Assembly: GCA_028280415.1 (NCBI GenBank)
Contig: JANQLV010000035.1
Coordinates: 30,675-94,674 of the forward strand
Direction: 5' to 3'
DNA length: 64,000 nt
Source: Saprospiraceae bacterium
Lineage (GTDB): Bacteria > Bacteroidota > Bacteroidia > Chitinophagales > Saprospiraceae
The position numbers and the translations under genes were made by a program. Below are positions 1 to 9,885 of the stretch, in pieces. The notes below the pieces were generated by a model that ran no database searches, was not told where the DNA came from, and saw only the letters and a list, made by a program, of their open reading frames with translations. The stretch's first letter is position 1. Every line of letters begins with the position of its first letter.

Positions 1-1
1 T

Positions 2-853
2 ATGTCTATGATACCCCATCTGGAGATGAACCAGGGCACGTTTTTCCCGAAAGGAGGTATGCATGCGATTACCAAAAGTCTTTTTCAACTTGCACAAGAC
101 CAGGGGATTGAATTTGTTTTTGAAACGCCTATCAAAGAAATCACCCATGAAGTTGGCAGTGTAAGTGGTGTCAAGACTAATAATAATTTTTACAGTGCTG
201 ATGTGATCGTTTCCAATATGGATGTCTTTGGTACTTATGAAAGGCTCTTGCAGAACACCCCAAAACCCAAACGGGTTTTACAACAGGAAAGATCAAGTTC
301 GGCATTAATTTTCTATTGGGGTATAAAAAAGGTGTTTCCCAATCTGGATTTGCACAATATCTTTTTTAGTGAGAATTATCGTACTGAATTTGAATATATT
401 TTTAACAAAAAACTACTTTACGAAGATCCAACGATTTATATCAGTATTAGCAGCAAAGAACAAACTGAAGATGCGCCTGCCGGAAGAGAAAACTGGTTCG
501 TCATGGTCAATGCGCCGGGAAATTTTAATCAGGACTGGGAAAGCTTGAAGCAGCAAGCAAAAGTCAATATTCTTCACAAGTTGAAGCGTATTTTAAAAAC
601 GGACATTGCTCCTCTGATCGAGGTAGAAAGTGTACTTGATCCGATTACTATTGAAAACAACACGAATTCTCATCGCGGTGCTTTGTACGGAACAGCCAGC
701 AATTCTAAATTTGCCGCTTTTTTGCGCCATCCCAATTTCTCGAATAATCTTAAAAACCTGTACTTCTGTGGTGGTTCAGTACATCCCGGAGGTGGCATCC
801 CGCTCTGTCTGCTTTCTGCAAAAATCGTCAATGATCTAATTCCTGAAATATGA
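2..853 (+). CDS. crtD: Carotenoid desaturase, CrtI/CrtD family (5'-truncated by window edge)
   Basis: This is the C-terminal 283 residues of a phytoene-desaturase-type FAD enzyme; the family is about 490 residues, so the N-terminal FAD-binding part lies before the window. Visible family marks are 'FPKGGMHAI' near the start and the C-terminal FAD-contact stretch 'GGSVHPGGGIPLCLL'. The next gene starts inside its stop codon (ATGA overlap) and is a CruF-type hydratase, followed by a lycopene cyclase. That context favours CrtD, the 3',4'-desaturase acting on 1'-hydroxy-gamma-carotene in saproxanthin/myxol-type synthesis, over CrtI, which acts on phytoene. CrtI cannot be excluded from this fragment. 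Membrane-associated acyclic carotenoids would be the substrate. Confidence 0.82.
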   Translation: MSMIPHLEMNQGTFFPKGGMHAITKSLFQLAQDQGIEFVFETPIKEITHEVGSVSGVKTNNNFYSADVIVSNMDVFGTYERLLQNTPKPKRVLQQERSSSALIFYWGIKKVFPNLDLHNIFFSENYRTEFEYIFNKKLLYEDPTIYISISSKEQTEDAPAGRENWFVMVNAPGNFNQDWESLKQQAKVNILHKLKRILKTDIAPLIEVESVLDPITIENNTNSHRGALYGTASNSKFAAFLRHPNFSNNLKNLYFCGGSVHPGGGIPLCLLSAKIVNDLIPEI

Positions 854-1512
854 GTCAATTATTACACTTATATAAACCACTCATAAACCCCCGAAATTTA
901 TCTGTTTTTTTGATATGGCTCTTCCATCTCTCGGCAGTGATTGGAATTTCACTTGGATTCGAACACTGGTTTATCTCTAAAACACCTGTCACGCTCACGC
1001 TGATTTTTGTTTTATTAGTATGGAGCTTTCCGGAAAAAGATTTAAAGCTGGTTTTGGGTATTGTCGTCTTTTTCTTTGGAGGAATGTTTGTAGAATGGAT
1101 CGGCGTACACTATGGATTTCCTTTTGGCGTTTACAGTTATGGTGATAATCTTGGTCCCAAGGTTTCCGGTGTTCCCTGGTTTATCGGCATCAACTGGGCC
1201 GTTTTAACATTAATTTGCGGAATCATAGCCAGTCATCTTGTTGGAAGGAAATGGTTAAGGATTTTAGCCGGAGCGGGTTTAATGGTATTTCTGGATTTTT
1301 TCCTGGAGTTTTCGGCACCGATTTTTGACTTTTGGGCCTTTGAAAATGAGGCCGTACCTATTGAGAATTATTTAGCCTGGTTTGGAATTTCAGTATTATT
1401 CCACTTTATTTATCAATCATTAAAAATTAAAGGGGATACTAAAATTTCCTATCATCTTTACGCAGCACAATTAGTATTTTTTGTCTATTTCTATGGATTC
1501 TATAGCTTATAA
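850..1512 (+). CDS. cruF: Carotenoid 1',2'-hydratase, CruF family membrane protein
   Basis: This 220-residue protein has about six to seven predicted membrane segments and the CruF/DUF422 pattern, including 'EWIGVHYGFPFGVYSYGDNLG' around residues 77-98 and 'GVPWFIGINWA' near 106. The family adds water across the 1',2' double bond of the acyclic end of gamma-carotene, giving the 1'-hydroxy group that CrtD-type desaturases need. Its ATG overlaps the stop of the upstream desaturase, and its 3' end overlaps the lycopene cyclase gene, so the three are translationally coupled. Together they point to a monocyclic hydroxylated carotenoid, such as saproxanthin, as product. The assignment rests on family resemblance and gene order. 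Confidence 0.8.
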   Translation: MSQLLHLYKPLINPRNLSVFLIWLFHLSAVIGISLGFEHWFISKTPVTLTLIFVLLVWSFPEKDLKLVLGIVVFFFGGMFVEWIGVHYGFPFGVYSYGDNLGPKVSGVPWFIGINWAVLTLICGIIASHLVGRKWLRILAGAGLMVFLDFFLEFSAPIFDFWAFENEAVPIENYLAWFGISVLFHFIYQSLKIKGDTKISYHLYAAQLVFFVYFYGFYSL

Positions 1513-2641
1513 TTATGCAATCATTGGCGCCGGTTGTGCCGGTATTCATCTTGCTTTGGCGATGATGGATGATCCTGCGTTCAAGGATATGCAAATATTG
1601 ATTATCGAGAAAGAGCATAAAGAAATCAACGATCGTACCTGGTGTTTTTGGGAGATTGGCGCTGGAAAATGGGATCATCTGGTTTACCATAGCTGGTCAA
1701 AAGGAAAATTTAATGCTCCGGGAAAGACCAAGCAACTTGAAATGCATCCCTATCGCTATAAAATGCTGCGGTCTATTGATTTTTATCGAAATGGCAAAAC
1801 CAGAATCAAAGCTGCACCCAATTTTCAATGGATTAATGATAGCGTGGAAAATATTCTGGAGTCAGAATATGGATCCCAATTAATAGGCAATTCCGGTCAA
1901 TACCAGGCCGATCATATTTTCGACAGCCGGATTCATCCCGATTTTTATACTAAAAAGGACTCGTATACCAGGCTGCTTCAGCATTTCAAAGGCTGGGTAG
2001 TTGAAACAGAAGAAGACTTTTTCGATCCGGAAGAATTTGTGATCATGGATTTTCGAAAAAAATGGAATAACAGTACCAGTTTTAACTATGTACTGCCAAC
2101 TAGCAAAAAAAGGGCACTGGTTGAATTCACACTGTTTACCCCCGATCTTATTCCCGAAGATCATTACGATCAAATCCTTAAGCAATATCTCGAAGACATT
2201 GTGGGATTGAAAAAATTCAGTATTGCCGAGGTAGAACAAGGGATCATCCCGATGAGTACGTTCCCCTTTCATCAGCAGCATCAGAAACATTTAACCAAAA
2301 TAGGCACTGCCGGCTCCTGGGTTAGACCTTCTTCCGGTTATTCTTTCAAAAATGCAGAGAAGTATTCTCAGCAAATTATCCGGAATTTAAAAAAGCAAAA
2401 ACATCCCTCTACCGGTATCGCTAAAAATCGTTTTCGAAAATACGATATATTACTTCTGGATATTTTGAAAAACAAGAACGAGTTAGGAGAAGAATTATTT
2501 ACCTCTATGTTTGGTAAAAATTCGGCGAAGCAGATTTTCAAATTCCTGGATGAAGAGACCAGTATTATTGAGGATTTAAAGATCATCTCTACCTTTCGAT
2601 CCAAGCCTTTTTTACAAGCTCTTATGAATCAATTCAAATAA
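1493..2641 (+). CDS. crtY: Lycopene beta-cyclase, CrtY family
   Basis: FAD/NAD(P)-dependent cyclase of 382 residues. The N-terminal dinucleotide fold 'YAIIGAGCAGIHLALAM' and the lycopene-cyclase signature 'RTWCFWE' around residue 49 are clear; 'GTAGSWVRPSSGYSF' near residue 273 is the conserved C-terminal FAD region. The ATG at 1493 is preferred; a TTG twelve bases upstream is in the same frame. The gene overlaps the end of cruF by 20 bases. With cruF and crtD beside it, the expected role is closing one end of lycopene to make gamma-carotene. Its 3' end overlaps, on the opposite strand, the remnant of a CrtA-like gene. Confidence 0.88.
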   Translation: MDSIAYNYAIIGAGCAGIHLALAMMDDPAFKDMQILIIEKEHKEINDRTWCFWEIGAGKWDHLVYHSWSKGKFNAPGKTKQLEMHPYRYKMLRSIDFYRNGKTRIKAAPNFQWINDSVENILESEYGSQLIGNSGQYQADHIFDSRIHPDFYTKKDSYTRLLQHFKGWVVETEEDFFDPEEFVIMDFRKKWNNSTSFNYVLPTSKKRALVEFTLFTPDLIPEDHYDQILKQYLEDIVGLKKFSIAEVEQGIIPMSTFPFHQQHQKHLTKIGTAGSWVRPSSGYSFKNAEKYSQQIIRNLKKQKHPSTGIAKNRFRKYDILLLDILKNKNELGEELFTSMFGKNSAKQIFKFLDEETSIIEDLKIISTFRSKPFLQALMNQFK

Positions 2642-2825
2642 AAAAACGATCCACCTGCTGCTCGTTTTCCCAAATCTGTAAAAGGCAGTATCTTGACCAG
2701 TCTGGCAAAGGATTAAAACCCTGACCTTTTCCACTTCCTAACTCATGATGGGTAAACTGCATCATACAAAAATCCTGAATTTTATTCCAAAAACCCCGAT
2801 AATGCACGAAAGTAAAGGTTGTAAT
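2634..2825 (-). pseudogene. Remnant of a CrtA-like (spheroidene monooxygenase family) gene
   Basis: Reading the minus strand gives 62 open codons that begin directly after a TAG, have no ATG at the right place and end at TGA inside the crtY stop region. The translation contains 'FWNKIQDFCMMQFTHH' followed by 'GSGKGQGFNPLPDWSRYCLL', which matches the N-terminal part of the CrtA/spheroidene-monooxygenase-like family (GSGxGxGFxPxPxxS). The stretch normally lying between the two blocks is missing and the C-terminal two thirds are gone. I read this as a decayed gene left in the carotenoid cluster. A GTG eight codons in could in principle start a 55-residue peptide, but it would lack most of the fold. 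Confidence 0.68.
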
Positions 2826-2903
2826 CTACACACGTATTATTCCTTGCTCATGCTATGTTCGTGGAAGTATTTTCAATGTTCATTAGACCATTATTATCAA
2901 TAA

Positions 2904-3398
2904 TCAGATTATTTCTTCGAAAGTTGCCAATACCCTTCCGTAGTCTTTTACTTTACAAGGAATCAAAATGCGGCCTTCGTTTTGATCTTTATCGGCTGTT
3001 TTTCGACTGGTTTTGGTATCTAGTTCCAATCCCCAACTGTGTACTTCTGCTTTTTTGATTTTATTTAGCGGAATAGTCTGCTTGCTCGCTCCAAAGTTGT
3101 CAACTATTTGAGCGCTACTGATTGTAAAGGTATGTTCCCCTAAAGTACGAAGATGATTAAACCGTTTACGGGCATTAATGCTGATAAAAATTCCAAAGCC
3201 CACGGAGGCGATAAAGACCAATGAAGAAACGAAAAATGCCACAATCGTACCAATAGCAATAATGATGAAAGTTCCAATGTTTGCCTTTTTATGCAACTCG
3301 TCACATAGTTTTGACCAGGCTTCTTTATCTACTTCTAAAGTTACCGGTTTTCGAAATCTGGCAAACCTTATATTATCATCCAATATTTTGTCAGACAT
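2904..3398 (-). CDS. Hypothetical membrane protein, two TM segments and a C-terminal PH-like domain
   Basis: A 164-residue protein. A charged N-terminus of about 40 residues is followed by a hairpin of two hydrophobic segments (about residues 41-75, GTFIIIAIG... and SLVFIASVGFGIF). A C-terminal cytoplasmic domain follows with the pattern 'TFTISSAQIVDNFGASKQTIPLNKIKKAEVH', typical of YcxB/PH-like bacterial domains. No enzymatic motif is visible. The ATG at 3398 is the only reasonable start. It is convergent with the carotenoid operon and not obviously co-transcribed with anything. Confidence 0.6.
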   Translation of the reverse strand: MSDKILDDNIRFARFRKPVTLEVDKEAWSKLCDELHKKANIGTFIIIAIGTIVAFFVSSLVFIASVGFGIFISINARKRFNHLRTLGEHTFTISSAQIVDNFGASKQTIPLNKIKKAEVHSWGLELDTKTSRKTADKDQNEGRILIPCKVKDYGRVLATFEEII

Positions 3399-4005
3399 GT
3401 TTTTGGCTGCAAAGATAAGCAGAACAGGCCTAATTAAACCATTGTTTCAACAAAATGCCAGGATAATGGGAAATCTCATAATCATTCCCCAAAGGAATAG
3501 AATCATTACAATGCAAAGGATTACTACTTTTTAGTATTAAAAAGCGCTCCATTGTCATTCCTTATTAGTAATATTCTCTGTGAATAATGGTGATCACTAT
3601 TGTTTTATACAATGTTGCTACAAAGCTTATTTCATCAGTTTTCGACTATTTCACATTTAAAAAAGACACATAATTAAAAAACGTAGAGTTATTTCCTTAT
3701 TCAGGCGACTTTTTTCCTACTTAAACTATCATTACTGCTAAAAACGATGTACCTTTAGGGTGAATATTATCCAACCTGATTGCATTAGAATTGAGCGCCT
3801 TAAAAAGCTTGGGGCAAATTTCCCAAAACCGTCAATCCCCCTTGATATAATTAAGATAAATAGGTATGCAAATCCGCTAATTTGGTTTTGTATTTGTATT
3901 GTTTAGAGTATAAGATAGTCAAGACTTTGGTCTATGCTCAAAGTAATCGAATGAAATGGAGCCGTAGCTAATTTTTTCAGCTAAAGGCCAGGACAAACAC
4001 TTTAC
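3399..4005. other. Gene-free interval upstream of the repeat surface protein
   Basis: No convincing reading frame on either strand. It must hold the promoters of the divergent genes at 3398 (minus) and 4006 (plus), but no clear TTG-N19-TAnnTTTG promoter could be fixed. A small dyad (tacctttaggg, 3750-3760) resembles the TACCCT...GGTA elements at 9402 and 11799. Confidence 0.4.
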
Positions 4006-7000
4006 ATGAAATCCCTGACAACATATTTTGCATTCTTTGTTTTTTTACTGACTTTCACCCATACTTTCCAGTTGAAGATTCCAACTGCCGGTTTGAACAC
4101 CCCACCGGAAAGTTTTCATAGTTTAATGACTTGCCCAAATCCTTGTCAGGTCAATGATTCGCTGGCTTTAATCGCGATTTATAATGCTACACAAGGTCCC
4201 TTATGGAGCAATTCCTGGAATACGAGCCTCCCGGTATGCACGCCCTGGCCCGGAGTAGAACTGGACAATGAAGGATACGTGATTCGATTAACTTTGAACA
4301 ATAATAATCTCATCGGGAATATCCCTCCTGAAATTGGAAATTTTTCCAGACTTGCCGAATTACAAATGGACAACAATAATCTCAGTGGTAGTATTCCCAC
4401 AGAGATTGGAAATCTGAGTGTGCTTGAACTCTGTTTTTTAGATAATAATGATTTAATCGGCACCATTCCTGAAGAATTTGGAAATCTGAGTATTCTCAAC
4501 ACTTTATTTCTCGACAATAATAATCTGGAGGGCCAGGTTCCCGAATCCTTTATCAATCTGAATAACCTTTTTACCTTCGATATTTTCAATAATAACATCG
4601 ATAGCATTCCCAATCTAAGCAGTATCAATCTACAACCGAACAAGTTTAGAGTTTATAATAATAATCTTACTTTCGACGACATAGTACTCAATGACCTCAC
4701 TGCTTTTGGAAACAATTATCCTCCACAGGATTCTGTTTTTCAGGAGATAACGGTTAATCTACAAACCGGAGATATTTATGTAATAGATCTGGATTTTGAT
4801 GATGCAATAGCGGAAAATGTATATCAATGGTATCGAAACGGAGTACCTTTCGGCGCTCCTTTGAATACTAATCGACTATTATTCTCGCCCGTGACTTTTG
4901 GCTCGGCCGGAGAATACCGATGCCGGGTTACTAATCCCAATGCTCCTTTACTGACCCTGCACACCAGACCCGTACACATCAATGTCAGTTGCGGAACCAG
5001 TACCTTATCCATTACCGATACTTTATGCCCGGGGGGAACAATAGAAATTAATTCTGTAGTATATGATGAGACCAATCCAGCAGCCGATATTTTATTACCC
5101 GTTCCGGATCAATACGGTTGCGATTCCATGATCCATGTGGATTTGTCTTTTAGACCGGAAAGCCGTACAGAAATTATACAAACTATTTGTACAAATGACA
5201 GCATAGAAATAGAGGGGATCGTATATAATGAAAGTAACCCGGATGGTGAACAGGTGCTATCTGTCCCGGATCAATATGGCTGCGACTCAATCGTATCTGT
5301 AGATTTGACTTTCTATACTGCCGCTACTGCCGGAAACCTAAATCCGGTAATTTGCCCCGGAGATAGTATTGAGTTATTTGGCGTTTTCTATAGTGCCGCA
5401 AACCCAAGTGGAACGGTAGTTTTGAATAATGCGACAGCTACGGGATGTGATTCTACCATTTTCATTCAGGTCAATTTTTACACTCCGGCAATCGGCAGTT
5501 TTTCACCTACTATTTGTGAAGGAAGCAGCATAGAATATCAAGGACAAACCTTTAATGAATTTAATCCAAATGGTCAGGTCAATCTGGGACAAGTTTCGCA
5601 AAATGGCTGTGATTCCGTAGTCAATGTGAATGTCAGTTTCTTCGGCCCGGCAGAAGGCACTTTCGAAGATAATTTATGCTTTGGTGATAGTGTGATGATC
5701 AATGGTACGGTTTATAATGAAGCCAATCCTAGCGGAACAGAGTTATTTACGGACAATGATGGTTCAACTTGTGATTCGCTGGTCTTTGTAGATTTAACTT
5801 TCTCGTCGAATATCACGTCACTGATCAATCCGACACTCTGTCCGGGGGATTCCGTCATGGTCAACGGGACGGTCTATAATGAAGCCAACCCCAATGGTTC
5901 GGAGATGATTCCTCAAGGCAGTATTAATGGTTGCGATTCCACCGCTGTAGTTGCATTAAGTTTTTATAATGAAATCCAAAATAATCTCGGCCCCACACTC
6001 TGTCCGGGAGATTCCATTATAGTCAACAATATAGTTTATAATGAGGACAATCCTAATGGAACAGAAGTGCTGAAAAATGCCAGTAGTACCGGTTGTGATT
6101 CTACAGTCATCGTAAATTTATCATTTCATACTCCTGCTATCACAAATATTGATAATACCATCTGTCCGGAAGACAGTATAGTGGTAAACGGGATCACTTA
6201 TAATGTTGATAATCCGACAGGTACCGAGCAGCTAAGCAATGGTTTTGGTTGTGATTCCCTGGTTAATATCAATCTAAGTTTTTATCCAAGCGATCCCGGT
6301 TTTCTTATCGATACCCTGTGTTCAGAACAAGGTATTTTCATTGGAGGGATACCGTTTAATGAAAACAATCCAAATGGTACGGCTATTTTAGAAAATGCTG
6401 GTATCAATGGCTGTGACTCTACTGTTTTCGTTGAGCTGACATTCATTCAGGCTTCCGAAGGCATTCTTAATCCAACGCTTTGCCCGGGTGACTCTGTCGT
6501 AGTTAATGGAGTTACCTATAATGAAACAAATCCAAGTGGAGTACAATCTTTAGAAAATGAAGCCAGTAGTGGTTGTGACTCACTTGTTGTTATTGATCTG
6601 AACTATTATCTGGATGAACCCGGAGCGTATACAGAAACGCTTTGCTCCGGAGACTCCGTTATCATCAATGGTGTCACCTATAATGAAGATAATCCAAGCG
6701 GAGTCGAAGTATTGGAAAATGCCAGTTTCAATGGTTGCGATTCTACCCTTAATATCGATTTGACTTTTTTCCCGCTCACACAGCATATCATCGAGGATAC
6801 ACTTTGCGCTCAGGATGAGATATTCGTCAACAATCAGGCATACAATATTTTCAATCCAAGCGGAACAGAAATATTAGAAAATGCCGATGCAAATGGCTGT
6901 GACTCGATCGTTCTTGTAAACCTGTTTTTTAATGATATTGCCCAGACGGAAATCATCCAAAGCCTTTGTCCGGGAGATAGTATTGTAGTCAACAATGCGG

Positions 7001-8709
7001 TTTACAACCAGGACAATCCCAGCGGAACGGAAATACTTACGCAAGCTGCTGCGAATGGCTGTGATTCGATAATTACGATTGAATTGTCCTTTTTCGAAGA
7101 GGCTATTCTAAGCATTGATGATCAATTATGTAATCAGGATACCCTTATCATCAACAATGTGATTTACGATCAGCAGAATCCTGCTGGTACAGAGATTCTC
7201 GAAGGCATGGCGCAAAACGGCTGCGATTCGATTATTCATATAGATTTAAGTTTCTATCCCATAGCCATGAGTAATATTAGTCCTACACTCTGCCCTGGAG
7301 ATTCCCTGGAAATTGGCGGAATCAGCTTTGATATGAATACGCCAAGCGGTACAGCAGTCCTGGAAAATGCTTCAATAAATGGTTGTGATTCTACCATACA
7401 AGTAGAACTGAATTTTTACGAATTGGCAGAAGCTGATCTTAATCTGATGCTTTGCGATGGAGATACTTTTGAATTGAATGGAACGATCTACGACGAGAAT
7501 AATCCCGCCGGAACGGAAACGCTAACCGGAGCCAGTGTAAACGGCTGTGATTCGATTGTTCATTTACAGCTGGATTTTTACACTCTATTCGAAAGTGATT
7601 ATTCAGCTACTTTATGCTCTGGCGAATCTATTGTTATTAACGGAAATATTTATGATCAGAACAATAGCTCGGGAGTTGAAATTCTGGAAAATGCAGCAGC
7701 AAATGGTTGCGACTCAATCGTACAGATTAATCTGAGCTTTCTGGATACTCCTGCAGAGCAACTATCGGAAACTATTTGTACAGGGGAAGTATACGAGATC
7801 GCCGGTCAGCAATTTGAAGCAAGTGGAGATTTTCAAATCACTTTAAAAAATGCCGCCGCGAATGGTTGTGATAGCATTATAAATCTGGCTTTGGAAGTAC
7901 TGGATGCCAATACCCTGGGAGTTGCCGATGCCGGAGAAGACGTCTATTTATGCGAAAACAAAATTGTACTGGATAATAGCCCCCCACCGGGGACGAGCGG
8001 ACAATGGAGTACCTTGACCAATGAAAATATCGATCTGAATAATCTTCCTCCCGGTGTACACACTTTTATCTGGACGCTTTCTTCCCCGCTTTGCACTGAT
8101 TACGATGCCGATACGATGCAGGTTTTCGTGCAAACTGCACCGGATGCTGTCAATGATAATTATGTCATGCCAGCGGAATACCAAAGTTTGGAAATAGATT
8201 TACTGGAAAATGATGATCTCCGACAAAATGAAGCCTGGTATTTCGAGTGGTTGGGAGAGATTCCTGCCGACAATCTGGAAGAGCGGAATATGGGCATCTA
8301 TATTTTCACTCGCACTACGCCCTTAGCCGAAACGCTAAATCTCTCTTATCAATTATGTGATGAAGATTGTCCAAATCTGTGTGATACCGCTTCCGTACAA
8401 ATTCAACTTATTGAACAAAACATTGATAACCTGGACATTCCCAATGCTATTACTCCCAATGGAGATGGTGTTAATGAAACATTTATGTTCCCTCATCTCG
8501 AATTCAAACCCGATGATTATCCGGATAAAGAATTAATCATATTCAATCGCTGGGGAGACATTATCTATGAAGCGCATCCTTATTTCAACGACTGGAGCGG
8601 AGTGGATAATAAGGGGAAAGAACTGCCCCAGGGGACCTATTATTATGTACTAAGGCTGGACATTGCGAACGGGGTCATCCTAAAGGGGGATGTCACTATT
8701 ATTCGATAA
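4006..8709 (+). CDS. Type IX secreted repeat adhesin: LRRs, 18 Cys-paired repeats, gliding-motility CTD
   Basis: A 1567-residue surface or secreted protein. Residues 1-22 form a signal peptide. Residues about 60-230 are plant-like leucine-rich repeats (NNNLIGNIPPEIGN type). An Ig-like strand region follows to about 330. From about 330 to 1285 there are 18 tandem units of roughly 50 residues, each opening with 'LCPGDSI.VNG..YN..NPSGTE' and closing with 'NGCDS..V.L.F'; each unit carries two cysteines that probably form a disulfide. After about 150 residues of spacer comes the type B sorting domain (about 1465-1567, 'IPNAITPNGDGVNE' and 'IFNRWGDIIYEAHPYFNDWSG'), which directs export through the type IX system. 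Adhesion or matrix function is inferred. A terminator-like hairpin follows at 8729. Confidence 0.9.
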   Translation: MKSLTTYFAFFVFLLTFTHTFQLKIPTAGLNTPPESFHSLMTCPNPCQVNDSLALIAIYNATQGPLWSNSWNTSLPVCTPWPGVELDNEGYVIRLTLNNNNLIGNIPPEIGNFSRLAELQMDNNNLSGSIPTEIGNLSVLELCFLDNNDLIGTIPEEFGNLSILNTLFLDNNNLEGQVPESFINLNNLFTFDIFNNNIDSIPNLSSINLQPNKFRVYNNNLTFDDIVLNDLTAFGNNYPPQDSVFQEITVNLQTGDIYVIDLDFDDAIAENVYQWYRNGVPFGAPLNTNRLLFSPVTFGSAGEYRCRVTNPNAPLLTLHTRPVHINVSCGTSTLSITDTLCPGGTIEINSVVYDETNPAADILLPVPDQYGCDSMIHVDLSFRPESRTEIIQTICTNDSIEIEGIVYNESNPDGEQVLSVPDQYGCDSIVSVDLTFYTAATAGNLNPVICPGDSIELFGVFYSAANPSGTVVLNNATATGCDSTIFIQVNFYTPAIGSFSPTICEGSSIEYQGQTFNEFNPNGQVNLGQVSQNGCDSVVNVNVSFFGPAEGTFEDNLCFGDSVMINGTVYNEANPSGTELFTDNDGSTCDSLVFVDLTFSSNITSLINPTLCPGDSVMVNGTVYNEANPNGSEMIPQGSINGCDSTAVVALSFYNEIQNNLGPTLCPGDSIIVNNIVYNEDNPNGTEVLKNASSTGCDSTVIVNLSFHTPAITNIDNTICPEDSIVVNGITYNVDNPTGTEQLSNGFGCDSLVNINLSFYPSDPGFLIDTLCSEQGIFIGGIPFNENNPNGTAILENAGINGCDSTVFVELTFIQASEGILNPTLCPGDSVVVNGVTYNETNPSGVQSLENEASSGCDSLVVIDLNYYLDEPGAYTETLCSGDSVIINGVTYNEDNPSGVEVLENASFNGCDSTLNIDLTFFPLTQHIIEDTLCAQDEIFVNNQAYNIFNPSGTEILENADANGCDSIVLVNLFFNDIAQTEIIQSLCPGDSIVVNNAVYNQDNPSGTEILTQAAANGCDSIITIELSFFEEAILSIDDQLCNQDTLIINNVIYDQQNPAGTEILEGMAQNGCDSIIHIDLSFYPIAMSNISPTLCPGDSLEIGGISFDMNTPSGTAVLENASINGCDSTIQVELNFYELAEADLNLMLCDGDTFELNGTIYDENNPAGTETLTGASVNGCDSIVHLQLDFYTLFESDYSATLCSGESIVINGNIYDQNNSSGVEILENAAANGCDSIVQINLSFLDTPAEQLSETICTGEVYEIAGQQFEASGDFQITLKNAAANGCDSIINLALEVLDANTLGVADAGEDVYLCENKIVLDNSPPPGTSGQWSTLTNENIDLNNLPPGVHTFIWTLSSPLCTDYDADTMQVFVQTAPDAVNDNYVMPAEYQSLEIDLLENDDLRQNEAWYFEWLGEIPADNLEERNMGIYIFTRTTPLAETLNLSYQLCDEDCPNLCDTASVQIQLIEQNIDNLDIPNAITPNGDGVNETFMFPHLEFKPDDYPDKELIIFNRWGDIIYEAHPYFNDWSGVDNKGKELPQGTYYYVLRLDIANGVILKGDVTIIR

Positions 8710-8728
8710 TAAAAAAGAAGGCAAAAAA

Positions 8729-8756
8729 AATCCCCTCTACCTTTGTAGAAGGGATT
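8729..8756 (+). terminator. Hairpin after the repeat adhesin
   Basis: Inverted repeat of 12 bases with one mismatch (aatcccctctac / gtagaagggatt, loop cttt), 19 bases after the stop codon. An A-rich run precedes it, but no strong T run follows, so termination strength on the plus strand is uncertain. Confidence 0.6.
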
Positions 8757-8912
8757 ACATTCCTGAATAATCTATGAGAATCTCTAAACTTTACTATTTA
8801 ATTTGAGCAAAAACATCCGCTCCTCTTCACTCGTATTTGCTCTGTTTTAATTCTTGTGTTTCATAATAAAAATAACAGTGGAGGTACAGGCTTCAACCCG
8901 TACCAAGCATAT

Positions 8913-9161
8913 TCAATCCGGTCTTTTAAGAGAAGAATTCCACGAGGGATTACTTACAACAGCATTTCCTGTATAATAACTTGCTGTCATGGGATTGATT
9001 TGATAGAAAGAGTAGTGTCCGGTATTCAATACACTTTCCACTGTTACAAAAGAAGGGACTAAATCAGAGAAATTATTTTGAGACCATTTGCTAGTAGCAA
9101 TGGTATAAGATTGCATATTAAACTTGTTCAACTTTGCTTCGCTGTTTAGTTCTTCATTCAT
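8913..9161 (-). CDS. Possible small protein of unknown function
   Basis: An 82-codon open frame with an ATG start and no overlap with a better gene. The translation is protein-like in composition: a polar N-terminus (MNEELNSEAKLNKFNMQ), then a Ser/Thr/Tyr/Asn-rich stretch without cysteine. There is no signal peptide, membrane segment or known motif. The N-terminus loosely recalls leader-type peptides of Bacteroidota natural-product precursors, but no modification enzyme is nearby. It lies in a gene-poor stretch, so it may also be chance. Confidence 0.33.
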   Translation of the reverse strand: MNEELNSEAKLNKFNMQSYTIATSKWSQNNFSDLVPSFVTVESVLNTGHYSFYQINPMTASYYTGNAVVSNPSWNSSLKRPD

Positions 9162-9885
9162 GGGATAATAATCGATTTACGTTTTGAATAATATCTAAAA
9201 CGAGTGTTCTTCTAGTGGGACATAGTGCAAATAGGCAGTACGAAAACTACTGAATTTACCTTAACCAATTTGTCTTATCAAATGAAGAATCTCTACAGGC
9301 GTGCAGACGATACTGGAGGGTTAAAGTATTCATGGGATGTAAAATTTTCGGTTACTGGGAAATAATGTTCACGACTCAAAGATACAGTCAAAATCAATTT
9401 TGAAAATACCCTAAATGCGGTATTTTTCACATTCCAAAACATCTAATATATATTTAACAAACTATAATCTGTTATTTATCAGCAATTTATCAATAAATGC
9501 GCAACCGAATTTATTAGGATGTTTCGACGGCAATTATACAATAATTCGCTCATATAAACGTCAGCAAGCTCCTTTTAGCAAAAAGAAGTTTCCACCTTTT
9601 TCCCTCTACATTTAGAATATTTAACTAGAAAAGTAATTGCCTTTGGCTTTGATTTTCTTCTGCCTACTTGATTAAGCATATTGACTTTCAACAATGATAA
9701 CCATTAACCTGACTAAAACAATCGTTTTGAGAGCAATATTGACCCTACTATTTTTGATAGAAATTAAAAGTCTGAAACAGGTTTATTCGAGAGAAGCGAT
9801 ATTGATGGAAGTACTCCGGCTAGAAAAAATGCCAAGCCTGCTTCGAGGTGGAAATAAAACCCTTTTTGATAATTACTGAGGTTGT
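9162..9885. other. Gene-poor AT-rich interval with one clear dyad
   Basis: Only short frames with poor protein character are present. The notable element is the inverted repeat gaaaatacc-ctaaatgc-ggtatttttc at 9402-9428, which could be an operator or a small hairpin. No RNA gene was recognised. Confidence 0.4.

Noticed and set aside
9694..9879. 61-codon plus-strand frame with a hydrophobic start
   Set aside because: Short, no family, no promoter or ribosome-binding context, in a gene-poor AT-rich region.
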